Shown: in pieces, positions 6,870-15,852 of the stretch
How the letters are laid out: every line of letters starts with the position of its first letter
How positions within the stretch are numbered: the first letter of the stretch is position 1
Source of the DNA: Planctomycetota bacterium
Lineage (GTDB): Bacteria; Planctomycetota; UBA1135; GCA-002748355
DNA length: 64,000 nucleotides
Direction of reading: 5' to 3'
Assembly: GCA_002748355.1 (NCBI GenBank)
Contig: PDSF01000043.1
Coordinates: 1-64,000 of the forward strand
Program-made: the position numbers and the translations under genes
The notes under the pieces: model-generated
Told to the model about the DNA's origin: nothing
The model's input: only the letters and a program-made list of their open reading frames with translations
Databases searched by the model: none

Positions 6870-9067
6870 TTGTGCACCATCTCCAGTGCCCGTCGCGGGC
6901 ATTCCTCGACGCAGATGCCACAGCCCTTACAGAAGCTGTAGTCGATCTCGTAGCTCCCCGGCTCGCGCCGGATGATGCCCTCAGGGCAATAAATGAGGCA
7001 GGTATCACACATCGTGCAGTGCCCGCAGGAGAAGCAGCGATGCGCTTCGTCAGGCCCCTCGATGCCGTGGTTGACTTCCTCGAAGTGATTCACCCGGGTC
7101 CGCGCCGACTCGATTCGCTCGCCACTCGGCGCAATGCGCGGGAACTGCTCGGTCCGAATCTCGGTGTAAGGAACCGCATTCTCGCGCGACGGCCGCCCAA
7201 AGACCTGAACACTTTCACCCAGCTGCTTGAGCAGCAGGCCTGCGGCACGGCGGCCGCTGCCGATCGCGTGAGTGACCGTGCCCTCACCAGTTGCCAGGTC
7301 ACCAGCGGCCAGCACCGGCAAGAGTTCGCCGTTGCGCACCTCCATGCCGTCGAGTTCCCAACCTTCGGGGAGGAAGCTCGCATCGGCGCTCTGCCCCAGG
7401 GCCATCAGAACATGGTTGGCCGGAATGCGCAGCGTCTCATCGGTGACGATCGGACGCCGCCTGCCGCTCGCATCCGGCTCACCCAGCTCGACGATGGCGA
7501 GTTCGACCTCTTGGACGCGACCTTCCCCATGGAAGCCCACAGGCTGCCGCAGGACCGCGAAGTCGATGCCCTCAGCCTTGGCCTCGTGGCGCTCTTCGGT
7601 GATCGCCGGCATCTCCTGCTCGCTGCGCCGATACGCAATGGTGACGTGCTCGGCTCCGGCGCGAAGCGCACTACGCGCACAGTCCATCGCCGTGTTGCCG
7701 CCACCGAGGACCACGACATGCCCGGAGATCTCGACCTTGCCACCCATGTTTAGGGTGTGCAGGAAGTGGATCCCTTGCTGCACACCTTCGAGCTCTTCGC
7801 CAGGGACCCCGAGAGAGCGAAGCTTTTGCAGGCCCGTCGCGACGATCACCCCATCGAAGTCCTGCTTGAGCTGCTTCAGCCGCGCCCCGTCGATCTTCTC
7901 GCCAACCCGTGCCTCGACGCCTAGCGCCAGGACATTGTCGATCTCCTGATCGAGGGCCTTGCGATCGAGCCGATAGGTCGGGATGCCGGTGCGCAGCACA
8001 CCACCGAGCTCCTTCTCCATCTCGAAGATCGTCACCGCGTGTCCGAGCTTGGCCAGCTCGTAGGCGGCGCCGATCCCCGCCGGCCCGGAGCCGACGATGG
8101 CGATGCGCTTGGGCGAAGGATGGGTCAGCTTCTCCTTGGTAGCGACGGGCACCTGCGAAGCAATCCAACGCTCCAGGCCACGAATCTGCACCGAGCCATC
8201 GAACTCGGCGCGGTTGCAACCCTCCATGCAGGGCGCTGGGCAAACCCGGCCGCAGACGCTGGCGAAGGGGGTGCTCCGCCCAAGGATCTCCGCCGCCTTC
8301 TCAACGCCATCGGTCACAACCGCTCGCACGAAGCCGACCACATCGTTGCCCGCAGGGCACCAAGCACTGCAAGGCGCGAGGCTCTCGACATACTGCGGCA
8401 TCTGAGTGCCCCAACTGCCGGTCAGGATCCCGGTGGGCTTGCTCTCGACATGGTCTTCGAGAGCCTCCACCGGCTTAAGCTCCGGCAGCGGAGCGGCACT
8501 GAGAGCATCCTCTGGGGCCTCGTGCAGGACCTCGCGAAACTCCACGGTCTCGTAGGCCTCTTTCGCCGCCTTGAAGTTGCTCGACAACCCCATGCCCGAA
8601 TACGCGGACTCGAGCACATCGAGGGGAATGCCGTGCATCTTGGCGTATGCCCCAGCGATCGTCGTATTGACGATCACCACAGAACGCGTGCCGATACCGT
8701 GGCGGCGAGCGATCTCCGTCGCATCCACCACCGCAAAGCGGTAGTCCTCGAAACGCCCATCAAAGCTGGCGAAGTCCTCGGTGCTGTTCAGCAGCAGGCT
8801 GCCCCCCTTGCGCAGCCCTTGCAGCACAAGATCCCCGAGAAGAGTCGGGTCGAGCACCAACAAATGGTCAGGGTGATAGACCTTGTTCCGATTCGTGATC
8901 GGCTGGTCTCCGACGCGCGTATAGGCACGAACCGGCGCTCCCGAACGCTCACTCGCGTAGTCCCCGAAGGTCTGGACACTCTTGCCCAGCTTCGCGTAGA
9001 CCGAAGCGAGGATCTTCGCACAAGTAACGCCACCTTGGCCGCCGCGGCCATGCAAACGGATCTCCAT
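6866..9067 (-). CDS. PorG-GltD-PorD fusion: gamma subunit, NAD(P)H-type flavoprotein and 2[4Fe-4S] ferredoxin
   Basis: This 733-aa protein joins three parts. Residues 1 to about 185 are the oxidoreductase gamma domain (start Met-Glu-Ile-Arg-Leu-His-Gly-Arg-Gly-Gly-Gln-Gly-Gly). Residues about 225 to 650 are like the small subunit of glutamate synthase: an N-terminal cysteine cluster (Trp-Cys-Pro-Ala-Gly-Asn, then Cys-Gly-Arg-Val-Cys-Pro-Ala-Pro-Cys), an FAD fold Gly-Ser-Gly-Pro-Ala-Gly near 322, and an NAD(P) fold Gly-Gly-Gly-Asn-Thr-Ala near 449. Residues 676-733 hold two 4Fe-4S sets (Cys684/687/690/694 and Cys713/716/719/723). The likely role is to pass electrons between the Por active site and pyridine nucleotide or ferredoxin. 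The ATG at 9067 is well placed; it heads the operon with porA and porB. Confidence 0.9.
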   Translation of the reverse strand: MEIRLHGRGGQGGVTCAKILASVYAKLGKSVQTFGDYASERSGAPVRAYTRVGDQPITNRNKVYHPDHLLVLDPTLLGDLVLQGLRKGGSLLLNSTEDFASFDGRFEDYRFAVVDATEIARRHGIGTRSVVIVNTTIAGAYAKMHGIPLDVLESAYSGMGLSSNFKAAKEAYETVEFREVLHEAPEDALSAAPLPELKPVEALEDHVESKPTGILTGSWGTQMPQYVESLAPCSAWCPAGNDVVGFVRAVVTDGVEKAAEILGRSTPFASVCGRVCPAPCMEGCNRAEFDGSVQIRGLERWIASQVPVATKEKLTHPSPKRIAIVGSGPAGIGAAYELAKLGHAVTIFEMEKELGGVLRTGIPTYRLDRKALDQEIDNVLALGVEARVGEKIDGARLKQLKQDFDGVIVATGLQKLRSLGVPGEELEGVQQGIHFLHTLNMGGKVEISGHVVVLGGGNTAMDCARSALRAGAEHVTIAYRRSEQEMPAITEERHEAKAEGIDFAVLRQPVGFHGEGRVQEVELAIVELGEPDASGRRRPIVTDETLRIPANHVLMALGQSADASFLPEGWELDGMEVRNGELLPVLAAGDLATGEGTVTHAIGSGRRAAGLLLKQLGESVQVFGRPSRENAVPYTEIRTEQFPRIAPSGERIESARTRVNHFEEVNHGIEGPDEAHRCFSCGHCTMCDTCLIYCPEGIIRREPGSYEIDYSFCKGCGICVEECPRRALEMVHK

Positions 9068-9264
9068 AACGAGGAATCCTCGGCAAGCACCGCCCTAATG
9101 TCCCTCCGCCAACAGGCGCACTTTGCCTAGCGAATGGGAGCAGTAAGATACTGCGACACCCTCGCAATAAGTCCCCATTTCTTCGCTGGATGCTGGTATT
9201 GGACTCATCAGCATTTTGGCCATTGCTAGCTCAGGCGGCTATTTCCCGCCTTTTTGATATAGAA
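9068..9264. promoter_or_regulatory. Upstream region of the por operon
   Basis: This non-coding stretch must hold the promoter of the minus-strand por operon. I see no confident -35/-10 pair or operator. No credible small gene is present on either strand. Confidence 0.4.
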
Positions 9265-9299
9265 AAACGCCAGCGGCATCGTGATGCGCGCTGGCGTTT
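9265..9299 (-). terminator. Rho-independent terminator after the HtrA pair
   Basis: AAACGCCAGCG (9265-9275) pairs with CGCTGGCGTTT (9289-9299), and inside it GCATC (9276-9280) pairs with GATGC (9283-9287), giving about 16 bp with one bulged base. On the minus strand the stem ends in a run of T, as expected for termination of the htrA-like operon. Two smaller hairpins lie between it and the gene end: CTCCCCTT/AAGGGGAG at 9312-9329 and CTAAGC/GCTTAG at 9345-9363. Confidence 0.75.
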
Positions 9300-9373
9300 C
9301 AGGTTCAGGGCCTCCCCTTCAAAGGGGAGCATTAGTGCGAAGAACTAAGCTGTGGAAGCTTAGGCGGCAGGGC

Positions 9374-10219
9374 TCACTTGCCCTCGCCGTCCATTTTTTT
9401 CTCTTCCTTCTTCTCGCCTTCGCCGTCTTTCTTGCCGTCCTTCTTCTCGTCCTTCTTTTCCTTGGCCAGTTCCTCGGCCTGCTTGAGGGCCTGCTTCACG
9501 GCAGCGGCAACGAGGCCGCCACGCAGCACGACGGCCTGCCCGGTTCCGGGACGAGCCGCCGACAGACTGCTGGCAATGCGGCCCTGGCAGCCGATCAACT
9601 CACCGGCGACGTTCCAGACCGGCAGGCCGGTCGCAGCGCTACCGGCCAGGATCCAGGCCTTACGCGGCTTCTTGATGACGCCGAGGATACGAGAACTGCC
9701 AATGGCTGGCGCATAATCGTAGCCCTTGCTCAGGCGACTGACGGTCACCGTCTGTTCTCCGACCTTGGGCTTCTTGGCGCTGCTGTAATCAAGCACATGC
9801 CCGGCGTGCGCCTTGGGCAGACCGTCCTTCAGCTTGAGGAAAGCGAAGCCGAGCTTGCTGTCCTTACCGACCAGGAAGGCTTCCAGCTCATCCTCTTCGC
9901 TCTCGAACACGACCTTGAACTCAAGGGGCGTAACCTTGATGTCGATTCTCTTTCCCCCGCTATTCGCGTTGAAGCTGGGGGCAGCGATCTGCACGTCGGC
10001 CAGGATGAGACCGGATTCGTGCACGAGGACGCCACGGCCGTTGATGCGCTGCTCACGGGACTGGCCCATGAACTCGAGCTTTACCACGACATTGAGCGTC
10101 ACAATGCTCGCAGCGTGCTCTTTGAGCAGCATCGCGCCGGTCTTACCCAACGCATCATTTTGGGCGGGAAGGCTCGCAACCGTCAGGAACGCGGCAGCGG
10201 CAAAAGGGAGGAAACGCAT
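9374..10219 (-). CDS. Secreted HtrA-like pseudoprotease
   Basis: The protein has 281 aa from the ATG at 10219, which has a CAGGAG ribosome-binding site 7 nt upstream; the longer frame to 10333 would bury the signal peptide. Residues 1-20 form a signal peptide ending Leu-Pro-Ala-Gln. The body has the trypsin-like fold pattern of HtrA, but all three catalytic places are lost. Ile-Leu-Ala-Asp-Val-Gln stands where Thr-x-x-His-Val is expected, Lys-Leu-Gly-Phe-Ala-Phe-Leu-Lys-Leu lacks the Asp, and Gly-Ser-Ala-Ala-Thr-Gly replaces Gly-Asn-Ser-Gly-Gly near residue 195. The last 35 residues are almost all Lys, Glu, Asp and Gly. It follows the active HtrA gene by 55 bp and probably works with it as a partner or substrate adaptor; that role is inferred. 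Confidence 0.75.
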   Translation of the reverse strand: MRFLPFAAAAFLTVASLPAQNDALGKTGAMLLKEHAASIVTLNVVVKLEFMGQSREQRINGRGVLVHESGLILADVQIAAPSFNANSGGKRIDIKVTPLEFKVVFESEEDELEAFLVGKDSKLGFAFLKLKDGLPKAHAGHVLDYSSAKKPKVGEQTVTVSRLSKGYDYAPAIGSSRILGVIKKPRKAWILAGSAATGLPVWNVAGELIGCQGRIASSLSAARPGTGQAVVLRGGLVAAAVKQALKQAEELAKEKKDEKKDGKKDGEGEKKEEKKMDGEGK

Positions 10220-10274
10220 CGGATTACTCCTGCTGTAGTCTGTGGGAATACGATGAGCGCGGCGAGCAGGCGGG

Positions 10275-12320
10275 CTACTTGCCCGCCAACTGGCTCCAGT
10301 CCGGCTCGAAAAATACGAAGGCGGTAGAGACACCGCGCTTGATGAAAACAGGGATAACGCGCGGCTTCTCCTTCTTGAGGCGCTTCATCAGCTTATCGAA
10401 GCTATCGATATCGCCGATCGCTTGGCCATTGATCGCGAGGATCAGCGCGCCACGCGGCAGGCCGGCGATGCTGGCCCAGCCACCGTTACTGACTTGGGTA
10501 ACGATCAGACCCTGCTGCTCCTTGGTCATCTGGCGACCAATGCGATCCATGAAGGTCAGCTCACGCACTCGGAACTCAAAGAAGCGGCTGCGACCGGTCT
10601 TGGCATCGATGGAGCTGGAGGGCGATTCTTCGAGCTCGACATCCAGGGTCATCTTCTTGCCATCGCGGAGGATTTCGAAGGGCACGGTCTCGCCCACTCC
10701 GAACTCTTCAACGGCGTTCTTGAGGTCCTTCGCGTCCTGGGGGCGATACGAGTTGAAGGGCTCGCCATCGATCGCCAAAAGCACGTCGCCCATCTTGAGC
10801 CCCGCGGCCGAAGCCTTGGTCCAGGGAAAGACCTCGGTCAGGCGGAAGCCCTTGGTGCCCACCAGGCCCATGGCCTTCTGCACCTCTTCGGTCATGACCT
10901 GGGCCCTGGCACCCAGCCAGGGTTTGGCCAGCTCACCACCGGACTTCGGCTTGTCCTCTTCTTCCAGATCGACGAGGGTCACCACGGTCTGGCGGCCACG
11001 ACGGAAGGTCACGGGGAGTTCCTTGCCCTCGAAGCCTTTGACGATCTTCTTGAAGCTGGCGAGATTCTCAACCGGCTTGCCGGCGAGGGCCACGATCACG
11101 TCGCCACTACGCACGGCCGGCTTGGCCTCTTCGAAAGGCTTGCCTGGCCGCACGCCCGTCACGTAGACACCCTTGTTATTGGGGTAGCGTCGGAGCAGGG
11201 CCATCGGCGCAGTAATGTTCTGAACACTCAGACCGAAGCTGCGAACCTCGATTTGCTTGCCGACGTAGTCCTGCATCTTGGCGACCTTGACCTGCATCTC
11301 CATCTTCTTGCCTGTGCGCAGAATGCTGAAGCTGTGGCTCTTGTCGATCTTGAGTTCCGCGATCATCTGATAGACGGGAGGAACCTCTTCGGCAAAACGG
11401 GCGATGACCGGCTCGCCATCGATAGCAAGAACCAGGTCGCCAGTCTTCAGCCCCGCCTTATCGGCAGGCCCGGTGGGGACGACAGCCGAGATCATCGCGC
11501 CGCTCTTGCGCCCAAGCTTGGCGACAGGCTGGAAGGAAGCGCCGATGTAACCGCGGCGCACTTCGCCAAAGCTCAGGAGCTGGGCAACAACAGCCCGCAC
11601 CAGCTTGCTCGGGGAAGCAAAGCCAAGGCCCCGGCCGCCACGAGTATTCACCCCGATGATCTCGCCATTGAGGTTGACCAGAGGGCCACCGGAGTTACCG
11701 GGAAGAATCAGCGCGTCGTGCTGGATCCAGACCGTGAAGAGCCCGGTGCGGTTCCCCGAGTCAAAGTCGAACTCAAAAAGCTGGCCGCCGGCACCGGCGA
11801 AGACGCGATGCGGGTTCGACACGATGCCCAGGGTCATCGAGGAGCTGAGCGAGAGCGGGTTCCCCACTGCCAAGACCGAAGTCCCGACCTCGAGCTTGTC
11901 GCTATCGCCAAAGGTCGCGAACGGCAGCGGCTTGTGCGGATTCTCCCGTTCATCGACACGGAGCTTCAGGACCGAAAGATCGGTCATCGGGTCATGCCCA
12001 ACGACATCGGCCGGAATCTGCTCTCCGGTGGTCAGGGTAATCACGATACGCACGGCGTCGCGAGCAACGTGGTAGTTGGTCAAGACATGACCAGCCGGGC
12101 TAATCAGAGTGCCGCTACCGCTGCCCTGGTGGCGAACCGTGCGACCGGCCTCGAAGCCCTTCGCAACGACGCTGATATTGCAGAGCGCGGGATAGATCTT
12201 GCTCTTCGCGAGCGCGATAGCCTCAGTCAGTTCACTCTGCGACTGAGCGGCAAGGGACGGGACTGCGGTAGCTAGCGCGAGCACGCTACCAGCAACATAA
12301 CGCAGGGGACGGTGGATCAC
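10275..12320 (-). CDS. HtrA/DegP-type serine protease with four PDZ-like domains
   Basis: The protein has 681 aa from a GTG at 12320 that has GGAAGGAG 12 nt upstream; the frame opens earlier (12431) but without signal-peptide logic. A signal peptide at 1-25 ends Leu-Ala-Ala-Gln. The protease domain spans about 30-250, with catalytic His84 (Thr-Asn-Tyr-His-Val), Asp114 (Thr-Asp-Leu-Ser-Val) and Ser210 (Gly-Asn-Ser-Gly-Gly). Four PDZ-like modules follow at about 255-350, 360-450, 465-565 and 580-665, each with Gly-Asp-(Val/Leu)-x-(Leu/Val)-Ala-(Ile/Leu) or similar. Usual HtrA proteins have one or two. It should degrade or refold damaged envelope proteins in the periplasm. It is followed by the pseudoprotease gene in the same direction. 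Confidence 0.88.
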   Translation of the reverse strand: MIHRPLRYVAGSVLALATAVPSLAAQSQSELTEAIALAKSKIYPALCNISVVAKGFEAGRTVRHQGSGSGTLISPAGHVLTNYHVARDAVRIVITLTTGEQIPADVVGHDPMTDLSVLKLRVDERENPHKPLPFATFGDSDKLEVGTSVLAVGNPLSLSSSMTLGIVSNPHRVFAGAGGQLFEFDFDSGNRTGLFTVWIQHDALILPGNSGGPLVNLNGEIIGVNTRGGRGLGFASPSKLVRAVVAQLLSFGEVRRGYIGASFQPVAKLGRKSGAMISAVVPTGPADKAGLKTGDLVLAIDGEPVIARFAEEVPPVYQMIAELKIDKSHSFSILRTGKKMEMQVKVAKMQDYVGKQIEVRSFGLSVQNITAPMALLRRYPNNKGVYVTGVRPGKPFEEAKPAVRSGDVIVALAGKPVENLASFKKIVKGFEGKELPVTFRRGRQTVVTLVDLEEEDKPKSGGELAKPWLGARAQVMTEEVQKAMGLVGTKGFRLTEVFPWTKASAAGLKMGDVLLAIDGEPFNSYRPQDAKDLKNAVEEFGVGETVPFEILRDGKKMTLDVELEESPSSSIDAKTGRSRFFEFRVRELTFMDRIGRQMTKEQQGLIVTQVSNGGWASIAGLPRGALILAINGQAIGDIDSFDKLMKRLKKEKPRVIPVFIKRGVSTAFVFFEPDWSQLAGK

Positions 12321-12518
12321 GTTGTCAGTACTCTCCTTCCAGCGCCGGGATGCTATCGGCGCAAGCATGCCATCGAAGCGGCTGGGGTAGGGCGCGGAGA
12401 TACGCCACCCGGCCCGAAGCCGAGAGATCATCCCCTAGGAAACGCCCAGTCCAAGTATCCATTCAGGAACTCGTGTCCCGTCAGGAAGAGGGGCGAGCCG
12501 CCGGGGGGATCCGAAGAA

Positions 12519-13364
12519 CTAGCCAGCAGCGAGCCGCTCCAGCAACTCGCGGATGGCCCCAACGGGTTCCCGTGCCAATCGCTCCCGAGCAAAACGAGCG
12601 ACCTGGCCCACCTCGCCCTCGACAAGCCCGAGCGCTGCTCGATGCCGAACGGCATCGCTGCCGTGTTCAAGGGCTCCAATCAATCGCGCCAGAGCCCCCT
12701 CGCAGAGTGCCCGGCCCAGGAAGCGATAGCTGTCGGTCCACACCGAGCGCCCCGCCGCCTCACGCTCGGTGGCAAAATCGCGGAGCATCCCCGAGAGCGC
12801 CGGCCGCGCCTCGTCAAAGCAGCCCAGCATCCTCTCGGCCGGCAGATCGAGGAAGGCGCACTTCAGCACTAGGTTCTCAAAATCCGTCCGGGTGAAGCCT
12901 TGGGCATCGCCCCCGTCACGCAGGGCGCGCACGGCAAAGTCGCTGTCGAGCACCCCAGCCTCGAAGTGCAGGGTGGTATTGCTGCGCTGCACCTCGCCGA
13001 GTAGCTCGACGCTGGCGGAACTGATCGGCAGCAGCTGCACGCAGCGCAGAAGCGAGGCCTTCTCCTCCATATCGCCATGCCGGTAGAGATCGACCAGCAG
13101 CTCGTCGCCCGGCTGCGCGGCCCGCACGAGCCGGGCAGCCGCCGCATCGCAGGCCCGCCATGCCGACAGGTCGAAGCAGACACCCGCCTCCGAGATCAGC
13201 TCCTCACCCGAAACCAGAGGACGCCGCCCGATGCGGCGAGCGAGCTGAGGAAAGAGTTCCGGCAAACAAGCGGCCGCAGCGGCAGCTTTGGCCATCGCTT
13301 GCTCCAGCCATTCCGTAGCGTCAGCGGTGAGTAAAGGGCGAAGGACAGCGGCGAAATCGTGCAT
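12519..13364 (-). CDS. eboA: EboA-like protein
   Basis: The protein has 281 aa from the ATG at 13364. The pattern Glu-(x)-Ala-Gly-Arg-Ser-Val near residue 210, preceded by Arg-Asp-Phe-Ala-Thr-Glu-Arg, and the Asp-Phe-Glu-Asn-Leu-Val-Leu-Lys-Cys-Ala-Phe-Leu segment match my memory of EboA proteins (Tyr-Ala-x-Glu-Arg-x-Ala-Gly-Arg and Asn-Gln-Met-Val-Leu-Lys-Ala-Leu-Phe). EboA belongs to the ebo cluster, linked in cyanobacteria and others to moving or making small metabolites at the envelope; the biochemical role is unknown. It is all-helical, with no signal peptide or membrane segment. An EboB-like hydrolase lies 4 kb away, which supports the call. The other ebo genes (prenyltransferase, EboD-F) are not in the window. 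Confidence 0.72.
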   Translation of the reverse strand: MHDFAAVLRPLLTADATEWLEQAMAKAAAAAACLPELFPQLARRIGRRPLVSGEELISEAGVCFDLSAWRACDAAAARLVRAAQPGDELLVDLYRHGDMEEKASLLRCVQLLPISSASVELLGEVQRSNTTLHFEAGVLDSDFAVRALRDGGDAQGFTRTDFENLVLKCAFLDLPAERMLGCFDEARPALSGMLRDFATEREAAGRSVWTDSYRFLGRALCEGALARLIGALEHGSDAVRHRAALGLVEGEVGQVARFARERLAREPVGAIRELLERLAAG

Positions 13365-13487
13365 GGCCGTGAACCTAGCAAGGGAGAAGGGAAGGCGCAC
13401 GGAGCGATGCTGCAGCTCAAAGCCAAGGGGGCAAGCGAGCCCACAATCGCAGCCGAAAAAACTGCCTAGCCCAAGGGAGGCCCCCTC

Positions 13488-13805
13488 TCACTTAGCCCGC
13501 AATCGCAGCACGGCATCCCCCTCTTCCGGCACCATGAGATCCTGCTCCCCACTCCTCAGCCCCTCGGCCCTCGCACGCAAGCGCAGCGCACCGGAGGCCG
13601 GAACCAAGACGCGGCCATCCTCTCCTGTCGCCCCCAAGAAGCGCCATACGCCCTGGGCGTAGATCTCGACCTGGGCGCCTGGCACCGGCTGCGAGCCCTC
13701 GGCGCCAAGCACGAGAACGCGGTATTCGACGGAACGCCGAAGCCAAAAGTCCACGGCAGCAACGAGCAGGACAAACACCATCGCAAGGATCCAGCGCTTC
13801 TTCAT
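13488..13805 (-). CDS. Small membrane-anchored protein with carboxypeptidase-regulatory-like fold
   Basis: This 105-aa protein starts Met-Lys-Lys-Arg-Trp and has one hydrophobic segment at residues 4-21, then a beta-rich domain with Val-Pro-Gly-Ala-Gln-Val-Glu-Ile-Tyr and Gly-Glu-Asp-Gly-Arg-Val-Leu-Val-Pro. This is the pattern of a CarboxypepD_reg/CNA-B type immunoglobulin-like domain, so it is likely anchored in the membrane with the domain outside. It ends about 120 bp upstream of the EboA-like gene and lies 26 bp downstream of the GT-C glycosyltransferase, all on the minus strand, so the three may form one transcript. Function unknown. Confidence 0.6.
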   Translation of the reverse strand: MKKRWILAMVFVLLVAAVDFWLRRSVEYRVLVLGAEGSQPVPGAQVEIYAQGVWRFLGATGEDGRVLVPASGALRLRARAEGLRSGEQDLMVPEEGDAVLRLRAK

Positions 13806-13831
13806 ACGACGATTACCTCAAACCCGAGCCA

Positions 13832-15823
13832 TCACTGCCCCTGGATCACCCGACACCAGCAAGCACTCAAATACCCAGCCCCTCTGGGGGGATTCAGCGC
13901 AGCCTGTAGGCGCAGCTCCATACCCACAATCCTCGGATCCCTCGGCAGGCGCCAGCGCAGTTCGAACGGCGCATCGCTGCCGATGAAGCCCTGCCCCAGC
14001 GGCGGCCCAGGCGGATGAAGCAAGAGGGTGCCCAGCCCACGCACAGGAAGAAAGGCCGCCCCGCCTGGCCCGAGCACAAAGACCTGGCTGCGCGGCGGCC
14101 CAACAACGCGGATCCTAAGCTCGGCACCTGGCCGTAGCTCCCCGTCGACCAAGAGCGTCCGCTGGCTCTCCTCCTCTCCGAGCACCCGGCCCGGCTGGCC
14201 GTCCTCGCCCAGCAAGTACCGGAGGACCCGAACCCCCTTCCCACTCTTCACCGGCAGGCGAAAGGGGGCATCCAAGCATTCCCGGCCTGGCTCCAAATCC
14301 ACCCGCAGGACATGAAGCCCGGCCTTAGGCACTGCGATGAATCGACCCTGATCCTCAGCCCAGAGGTAGCTTTCGCGGCGAAGCCCCGGCTGCCCCTGAT
14401 CTCGAATCACCGCACCGAGGCGGTAGAGATCCTCCACCTCGTTATAGAGTTCCACCGGCATGCGCGGCGCCGCCGGACGCCAGGGCGGCAATAGCACAGC
14501 GCCCAGGACCGAACCAATCGGCACGCCAAAACGCTCGAAGGGCAGGCCCTCCAGTCGCAGCCGCGCAAGCCCAGCGCGATCCGCCCGGTCGACGACCTGC
14601 TGCATCTGTGAATACAGCGTGGAAGCCAGCCGGAACGCCTCACGATGCTGCCAAGCAGTGTGCGCCTGCAGCCCAGCCAACGCCAAGCAATGCCCGGCAA
14701 GCAAGGCCAGCAGCCAGCGGCTCGGCTTCGGCCCAAGCCCCAAGGCGAGGATCAAAGCCAAGGGCGCAGAGAGCTGGTACAGATGGCGACCCGAGCCAAA
14801 GTTCCCTGGGTCGACCTGACTCCAATGCAGGGGCGCCAGCCCCAACAGCACCCAAAGCAGCAGCAAGAGCAAGGTCCCTCGCTGCCGAAAGCGCAAGAGC
14901 GCGCGCAGGAGCAGCAAGCCCGGCAGCAGTGCCATAGCCCCCCAGACCCAGAGCGAAAAGCTGTCGTGCCGAACAGGCACCAGAACGGCCCCCAGCATCT
15001 GCAGGCGCGTCCACCAGTAGTGGCCACTCCATAGCTCCGGCGGCGCATGCAGCGGGTAGCGAGCCCCTCCGAGTCCCCCGAAGACGTAGAAGCGCCAGCC
15101 AAGCAAGCAGAGCAGCACAAGCAGGAGCGGCCAAGAGCTTCGCCAGGCCGAGCGAAGACGCCCAGCCAGCCCTTGCCCCGAATTCTCTGCCCGCAGGAAG
15201 CCGCAGGCAAAGACCAGGAAGGGCAGAGGCAGGGCCAGCTCCTTGCTGAGGGAAGCCGCCACATAGGCCAAGCAGCCGAGCACAGGCCGAAGCCCCCTTC
15301 CCCGAGGAGCATCCTCCACAAAGGCCAAAAGGGTGAGCAAGCCAAAGCCCACCGCCCACAGCGAGTCGCGAGCAGCGACCCAAACCACGGCCTCGCTGTG
15401 CTGCGCCCCCCAGGCGAAGATCAAGGCAGCAAAGAAACTCTGAACGGCACTGGCCCCCAGCCGCAGGGCCAAGCGCGCCAGCAGCAGCGAAAACCCCGCA
15501 TGCGCCAGATACTCAAGCAGTCGACTGGCCCAGGGGCGCAGGCCGAAGACCTGGTCATCGAGCAGGTAGCTCAGCTCATAGAGCGGCCGGAACCAAGCGA
15601 CGCCCGAAGCCGCATCCCTCTGGGCGGTGAACGTCGTCGCCAGGTACGGCCAAGGCTCGCCAGCACCCCGATGCGCGCCCCCGATGCGCCCAAAATCGTC
15701 GCCGTAGAACCCCAGCCCCAAAGCCGGCACTAAGGGAAGAGCGGCCAGTAGAAGCACAAGCCAAGGCCAGCAAGCAAGAAGCGGGCGGCTTCTCTCGCCC
15801 GATGACGCCGCTGGGTGGTGCAT
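13832..15823 (-). CDS. GT-C type membrane glycosyltransferase
   Basis: A 663-aa protein with about ten to twelve hydrophobic segments in residues 15-400 and a soluble region of about 240 residues at the end. After the first segment, Gly-Phe-Tyr-Gly-Asp-Asp-Phe-Gly-Arg supplies the acidic pair used by GT-C enzymes that take sugar from a lipid-phosphate donor. The later Gln-His-Ser-Glu-Ala-Val-Val-Trp-Val-Ala-Ala-Arg-Asp segment resembles the His-x-Glu-x-Val loop of TMTC-type mannosyltransferases. It likely glycosylates proteins or lipids on the outer face of the inner membrane. The acceptor is unknown, and no partner gene for it is adjacent. Confidence 0.7.
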   Translation of the reverse strand: MHHPAASSGERSRPLLACWPWLVLLLAALPLVPALGLGFYGDDFGRIGGAHRGAGEPWPYLATTFTAQRDAASGVAWFRPLYELSYLLDDQVFGLRPWASRLLEYLAHAGFSLLLARLALRLGASAVQSFFAALIFAWGAQHSEAVVWVAARDSLWAVGFGLLTLLAFVEDAPRGRGLRPVLGCLAYVAASLSKELALPLPFLVFACGFLRAENSGQGLAGRLRSAWRSSWPLLLVLLCLLGWRFYVFGGLGGARYPLHAPPELWSGHYWWTRLQMLGAVLVPVRHDSFSLWVWGAMALLPGLLLLRALLRFRQRGTLLLLLLWVLLGLAPLHWSQVDPGNFGSGRHLYQLSAPLALILALGLGPKPSRWLLALLAGHCLALAGLQAHTAWQHREAFRLASTLYSQMQQVVDRADRAGLARLRLEGLPFERFGVPIGSVLGAVLLPPWRPAAPRMPVELYNEVEDLYRLGAVIRDQGQPGLRRESYLWAEDQGRFIAVPKAGLHVLRVDLEPGRECLDAPFRLPVKSGKGVRVLRYLLGEDGQPGRVLGEEESQRTLLVDGELRPGAELRIRVVGPPRSQVFVLGPGGAAFLPVRGLGTLLLHPPGPPLGQGFIGSDAPFELRWRLPRDPRIVGMELRLQAALNPPRGAGYLSACWCRVIQGQ

Positions 15824-15852
15824 GAGTTCAGAACGCTCGTATCATCCGATCC

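Noticed and set aside
5727..6941. 404-residue open frame opposite porA
   Set aside because: Antisense to a well-supported gene; low-complexity His/Arg composition.
10422..12275. 617-residue open frame opposite the HtrA gene
   Set aside because: Antisense shadow of a high-GC coding gene; His/Arg/Leu-rich, no recognisable fold.
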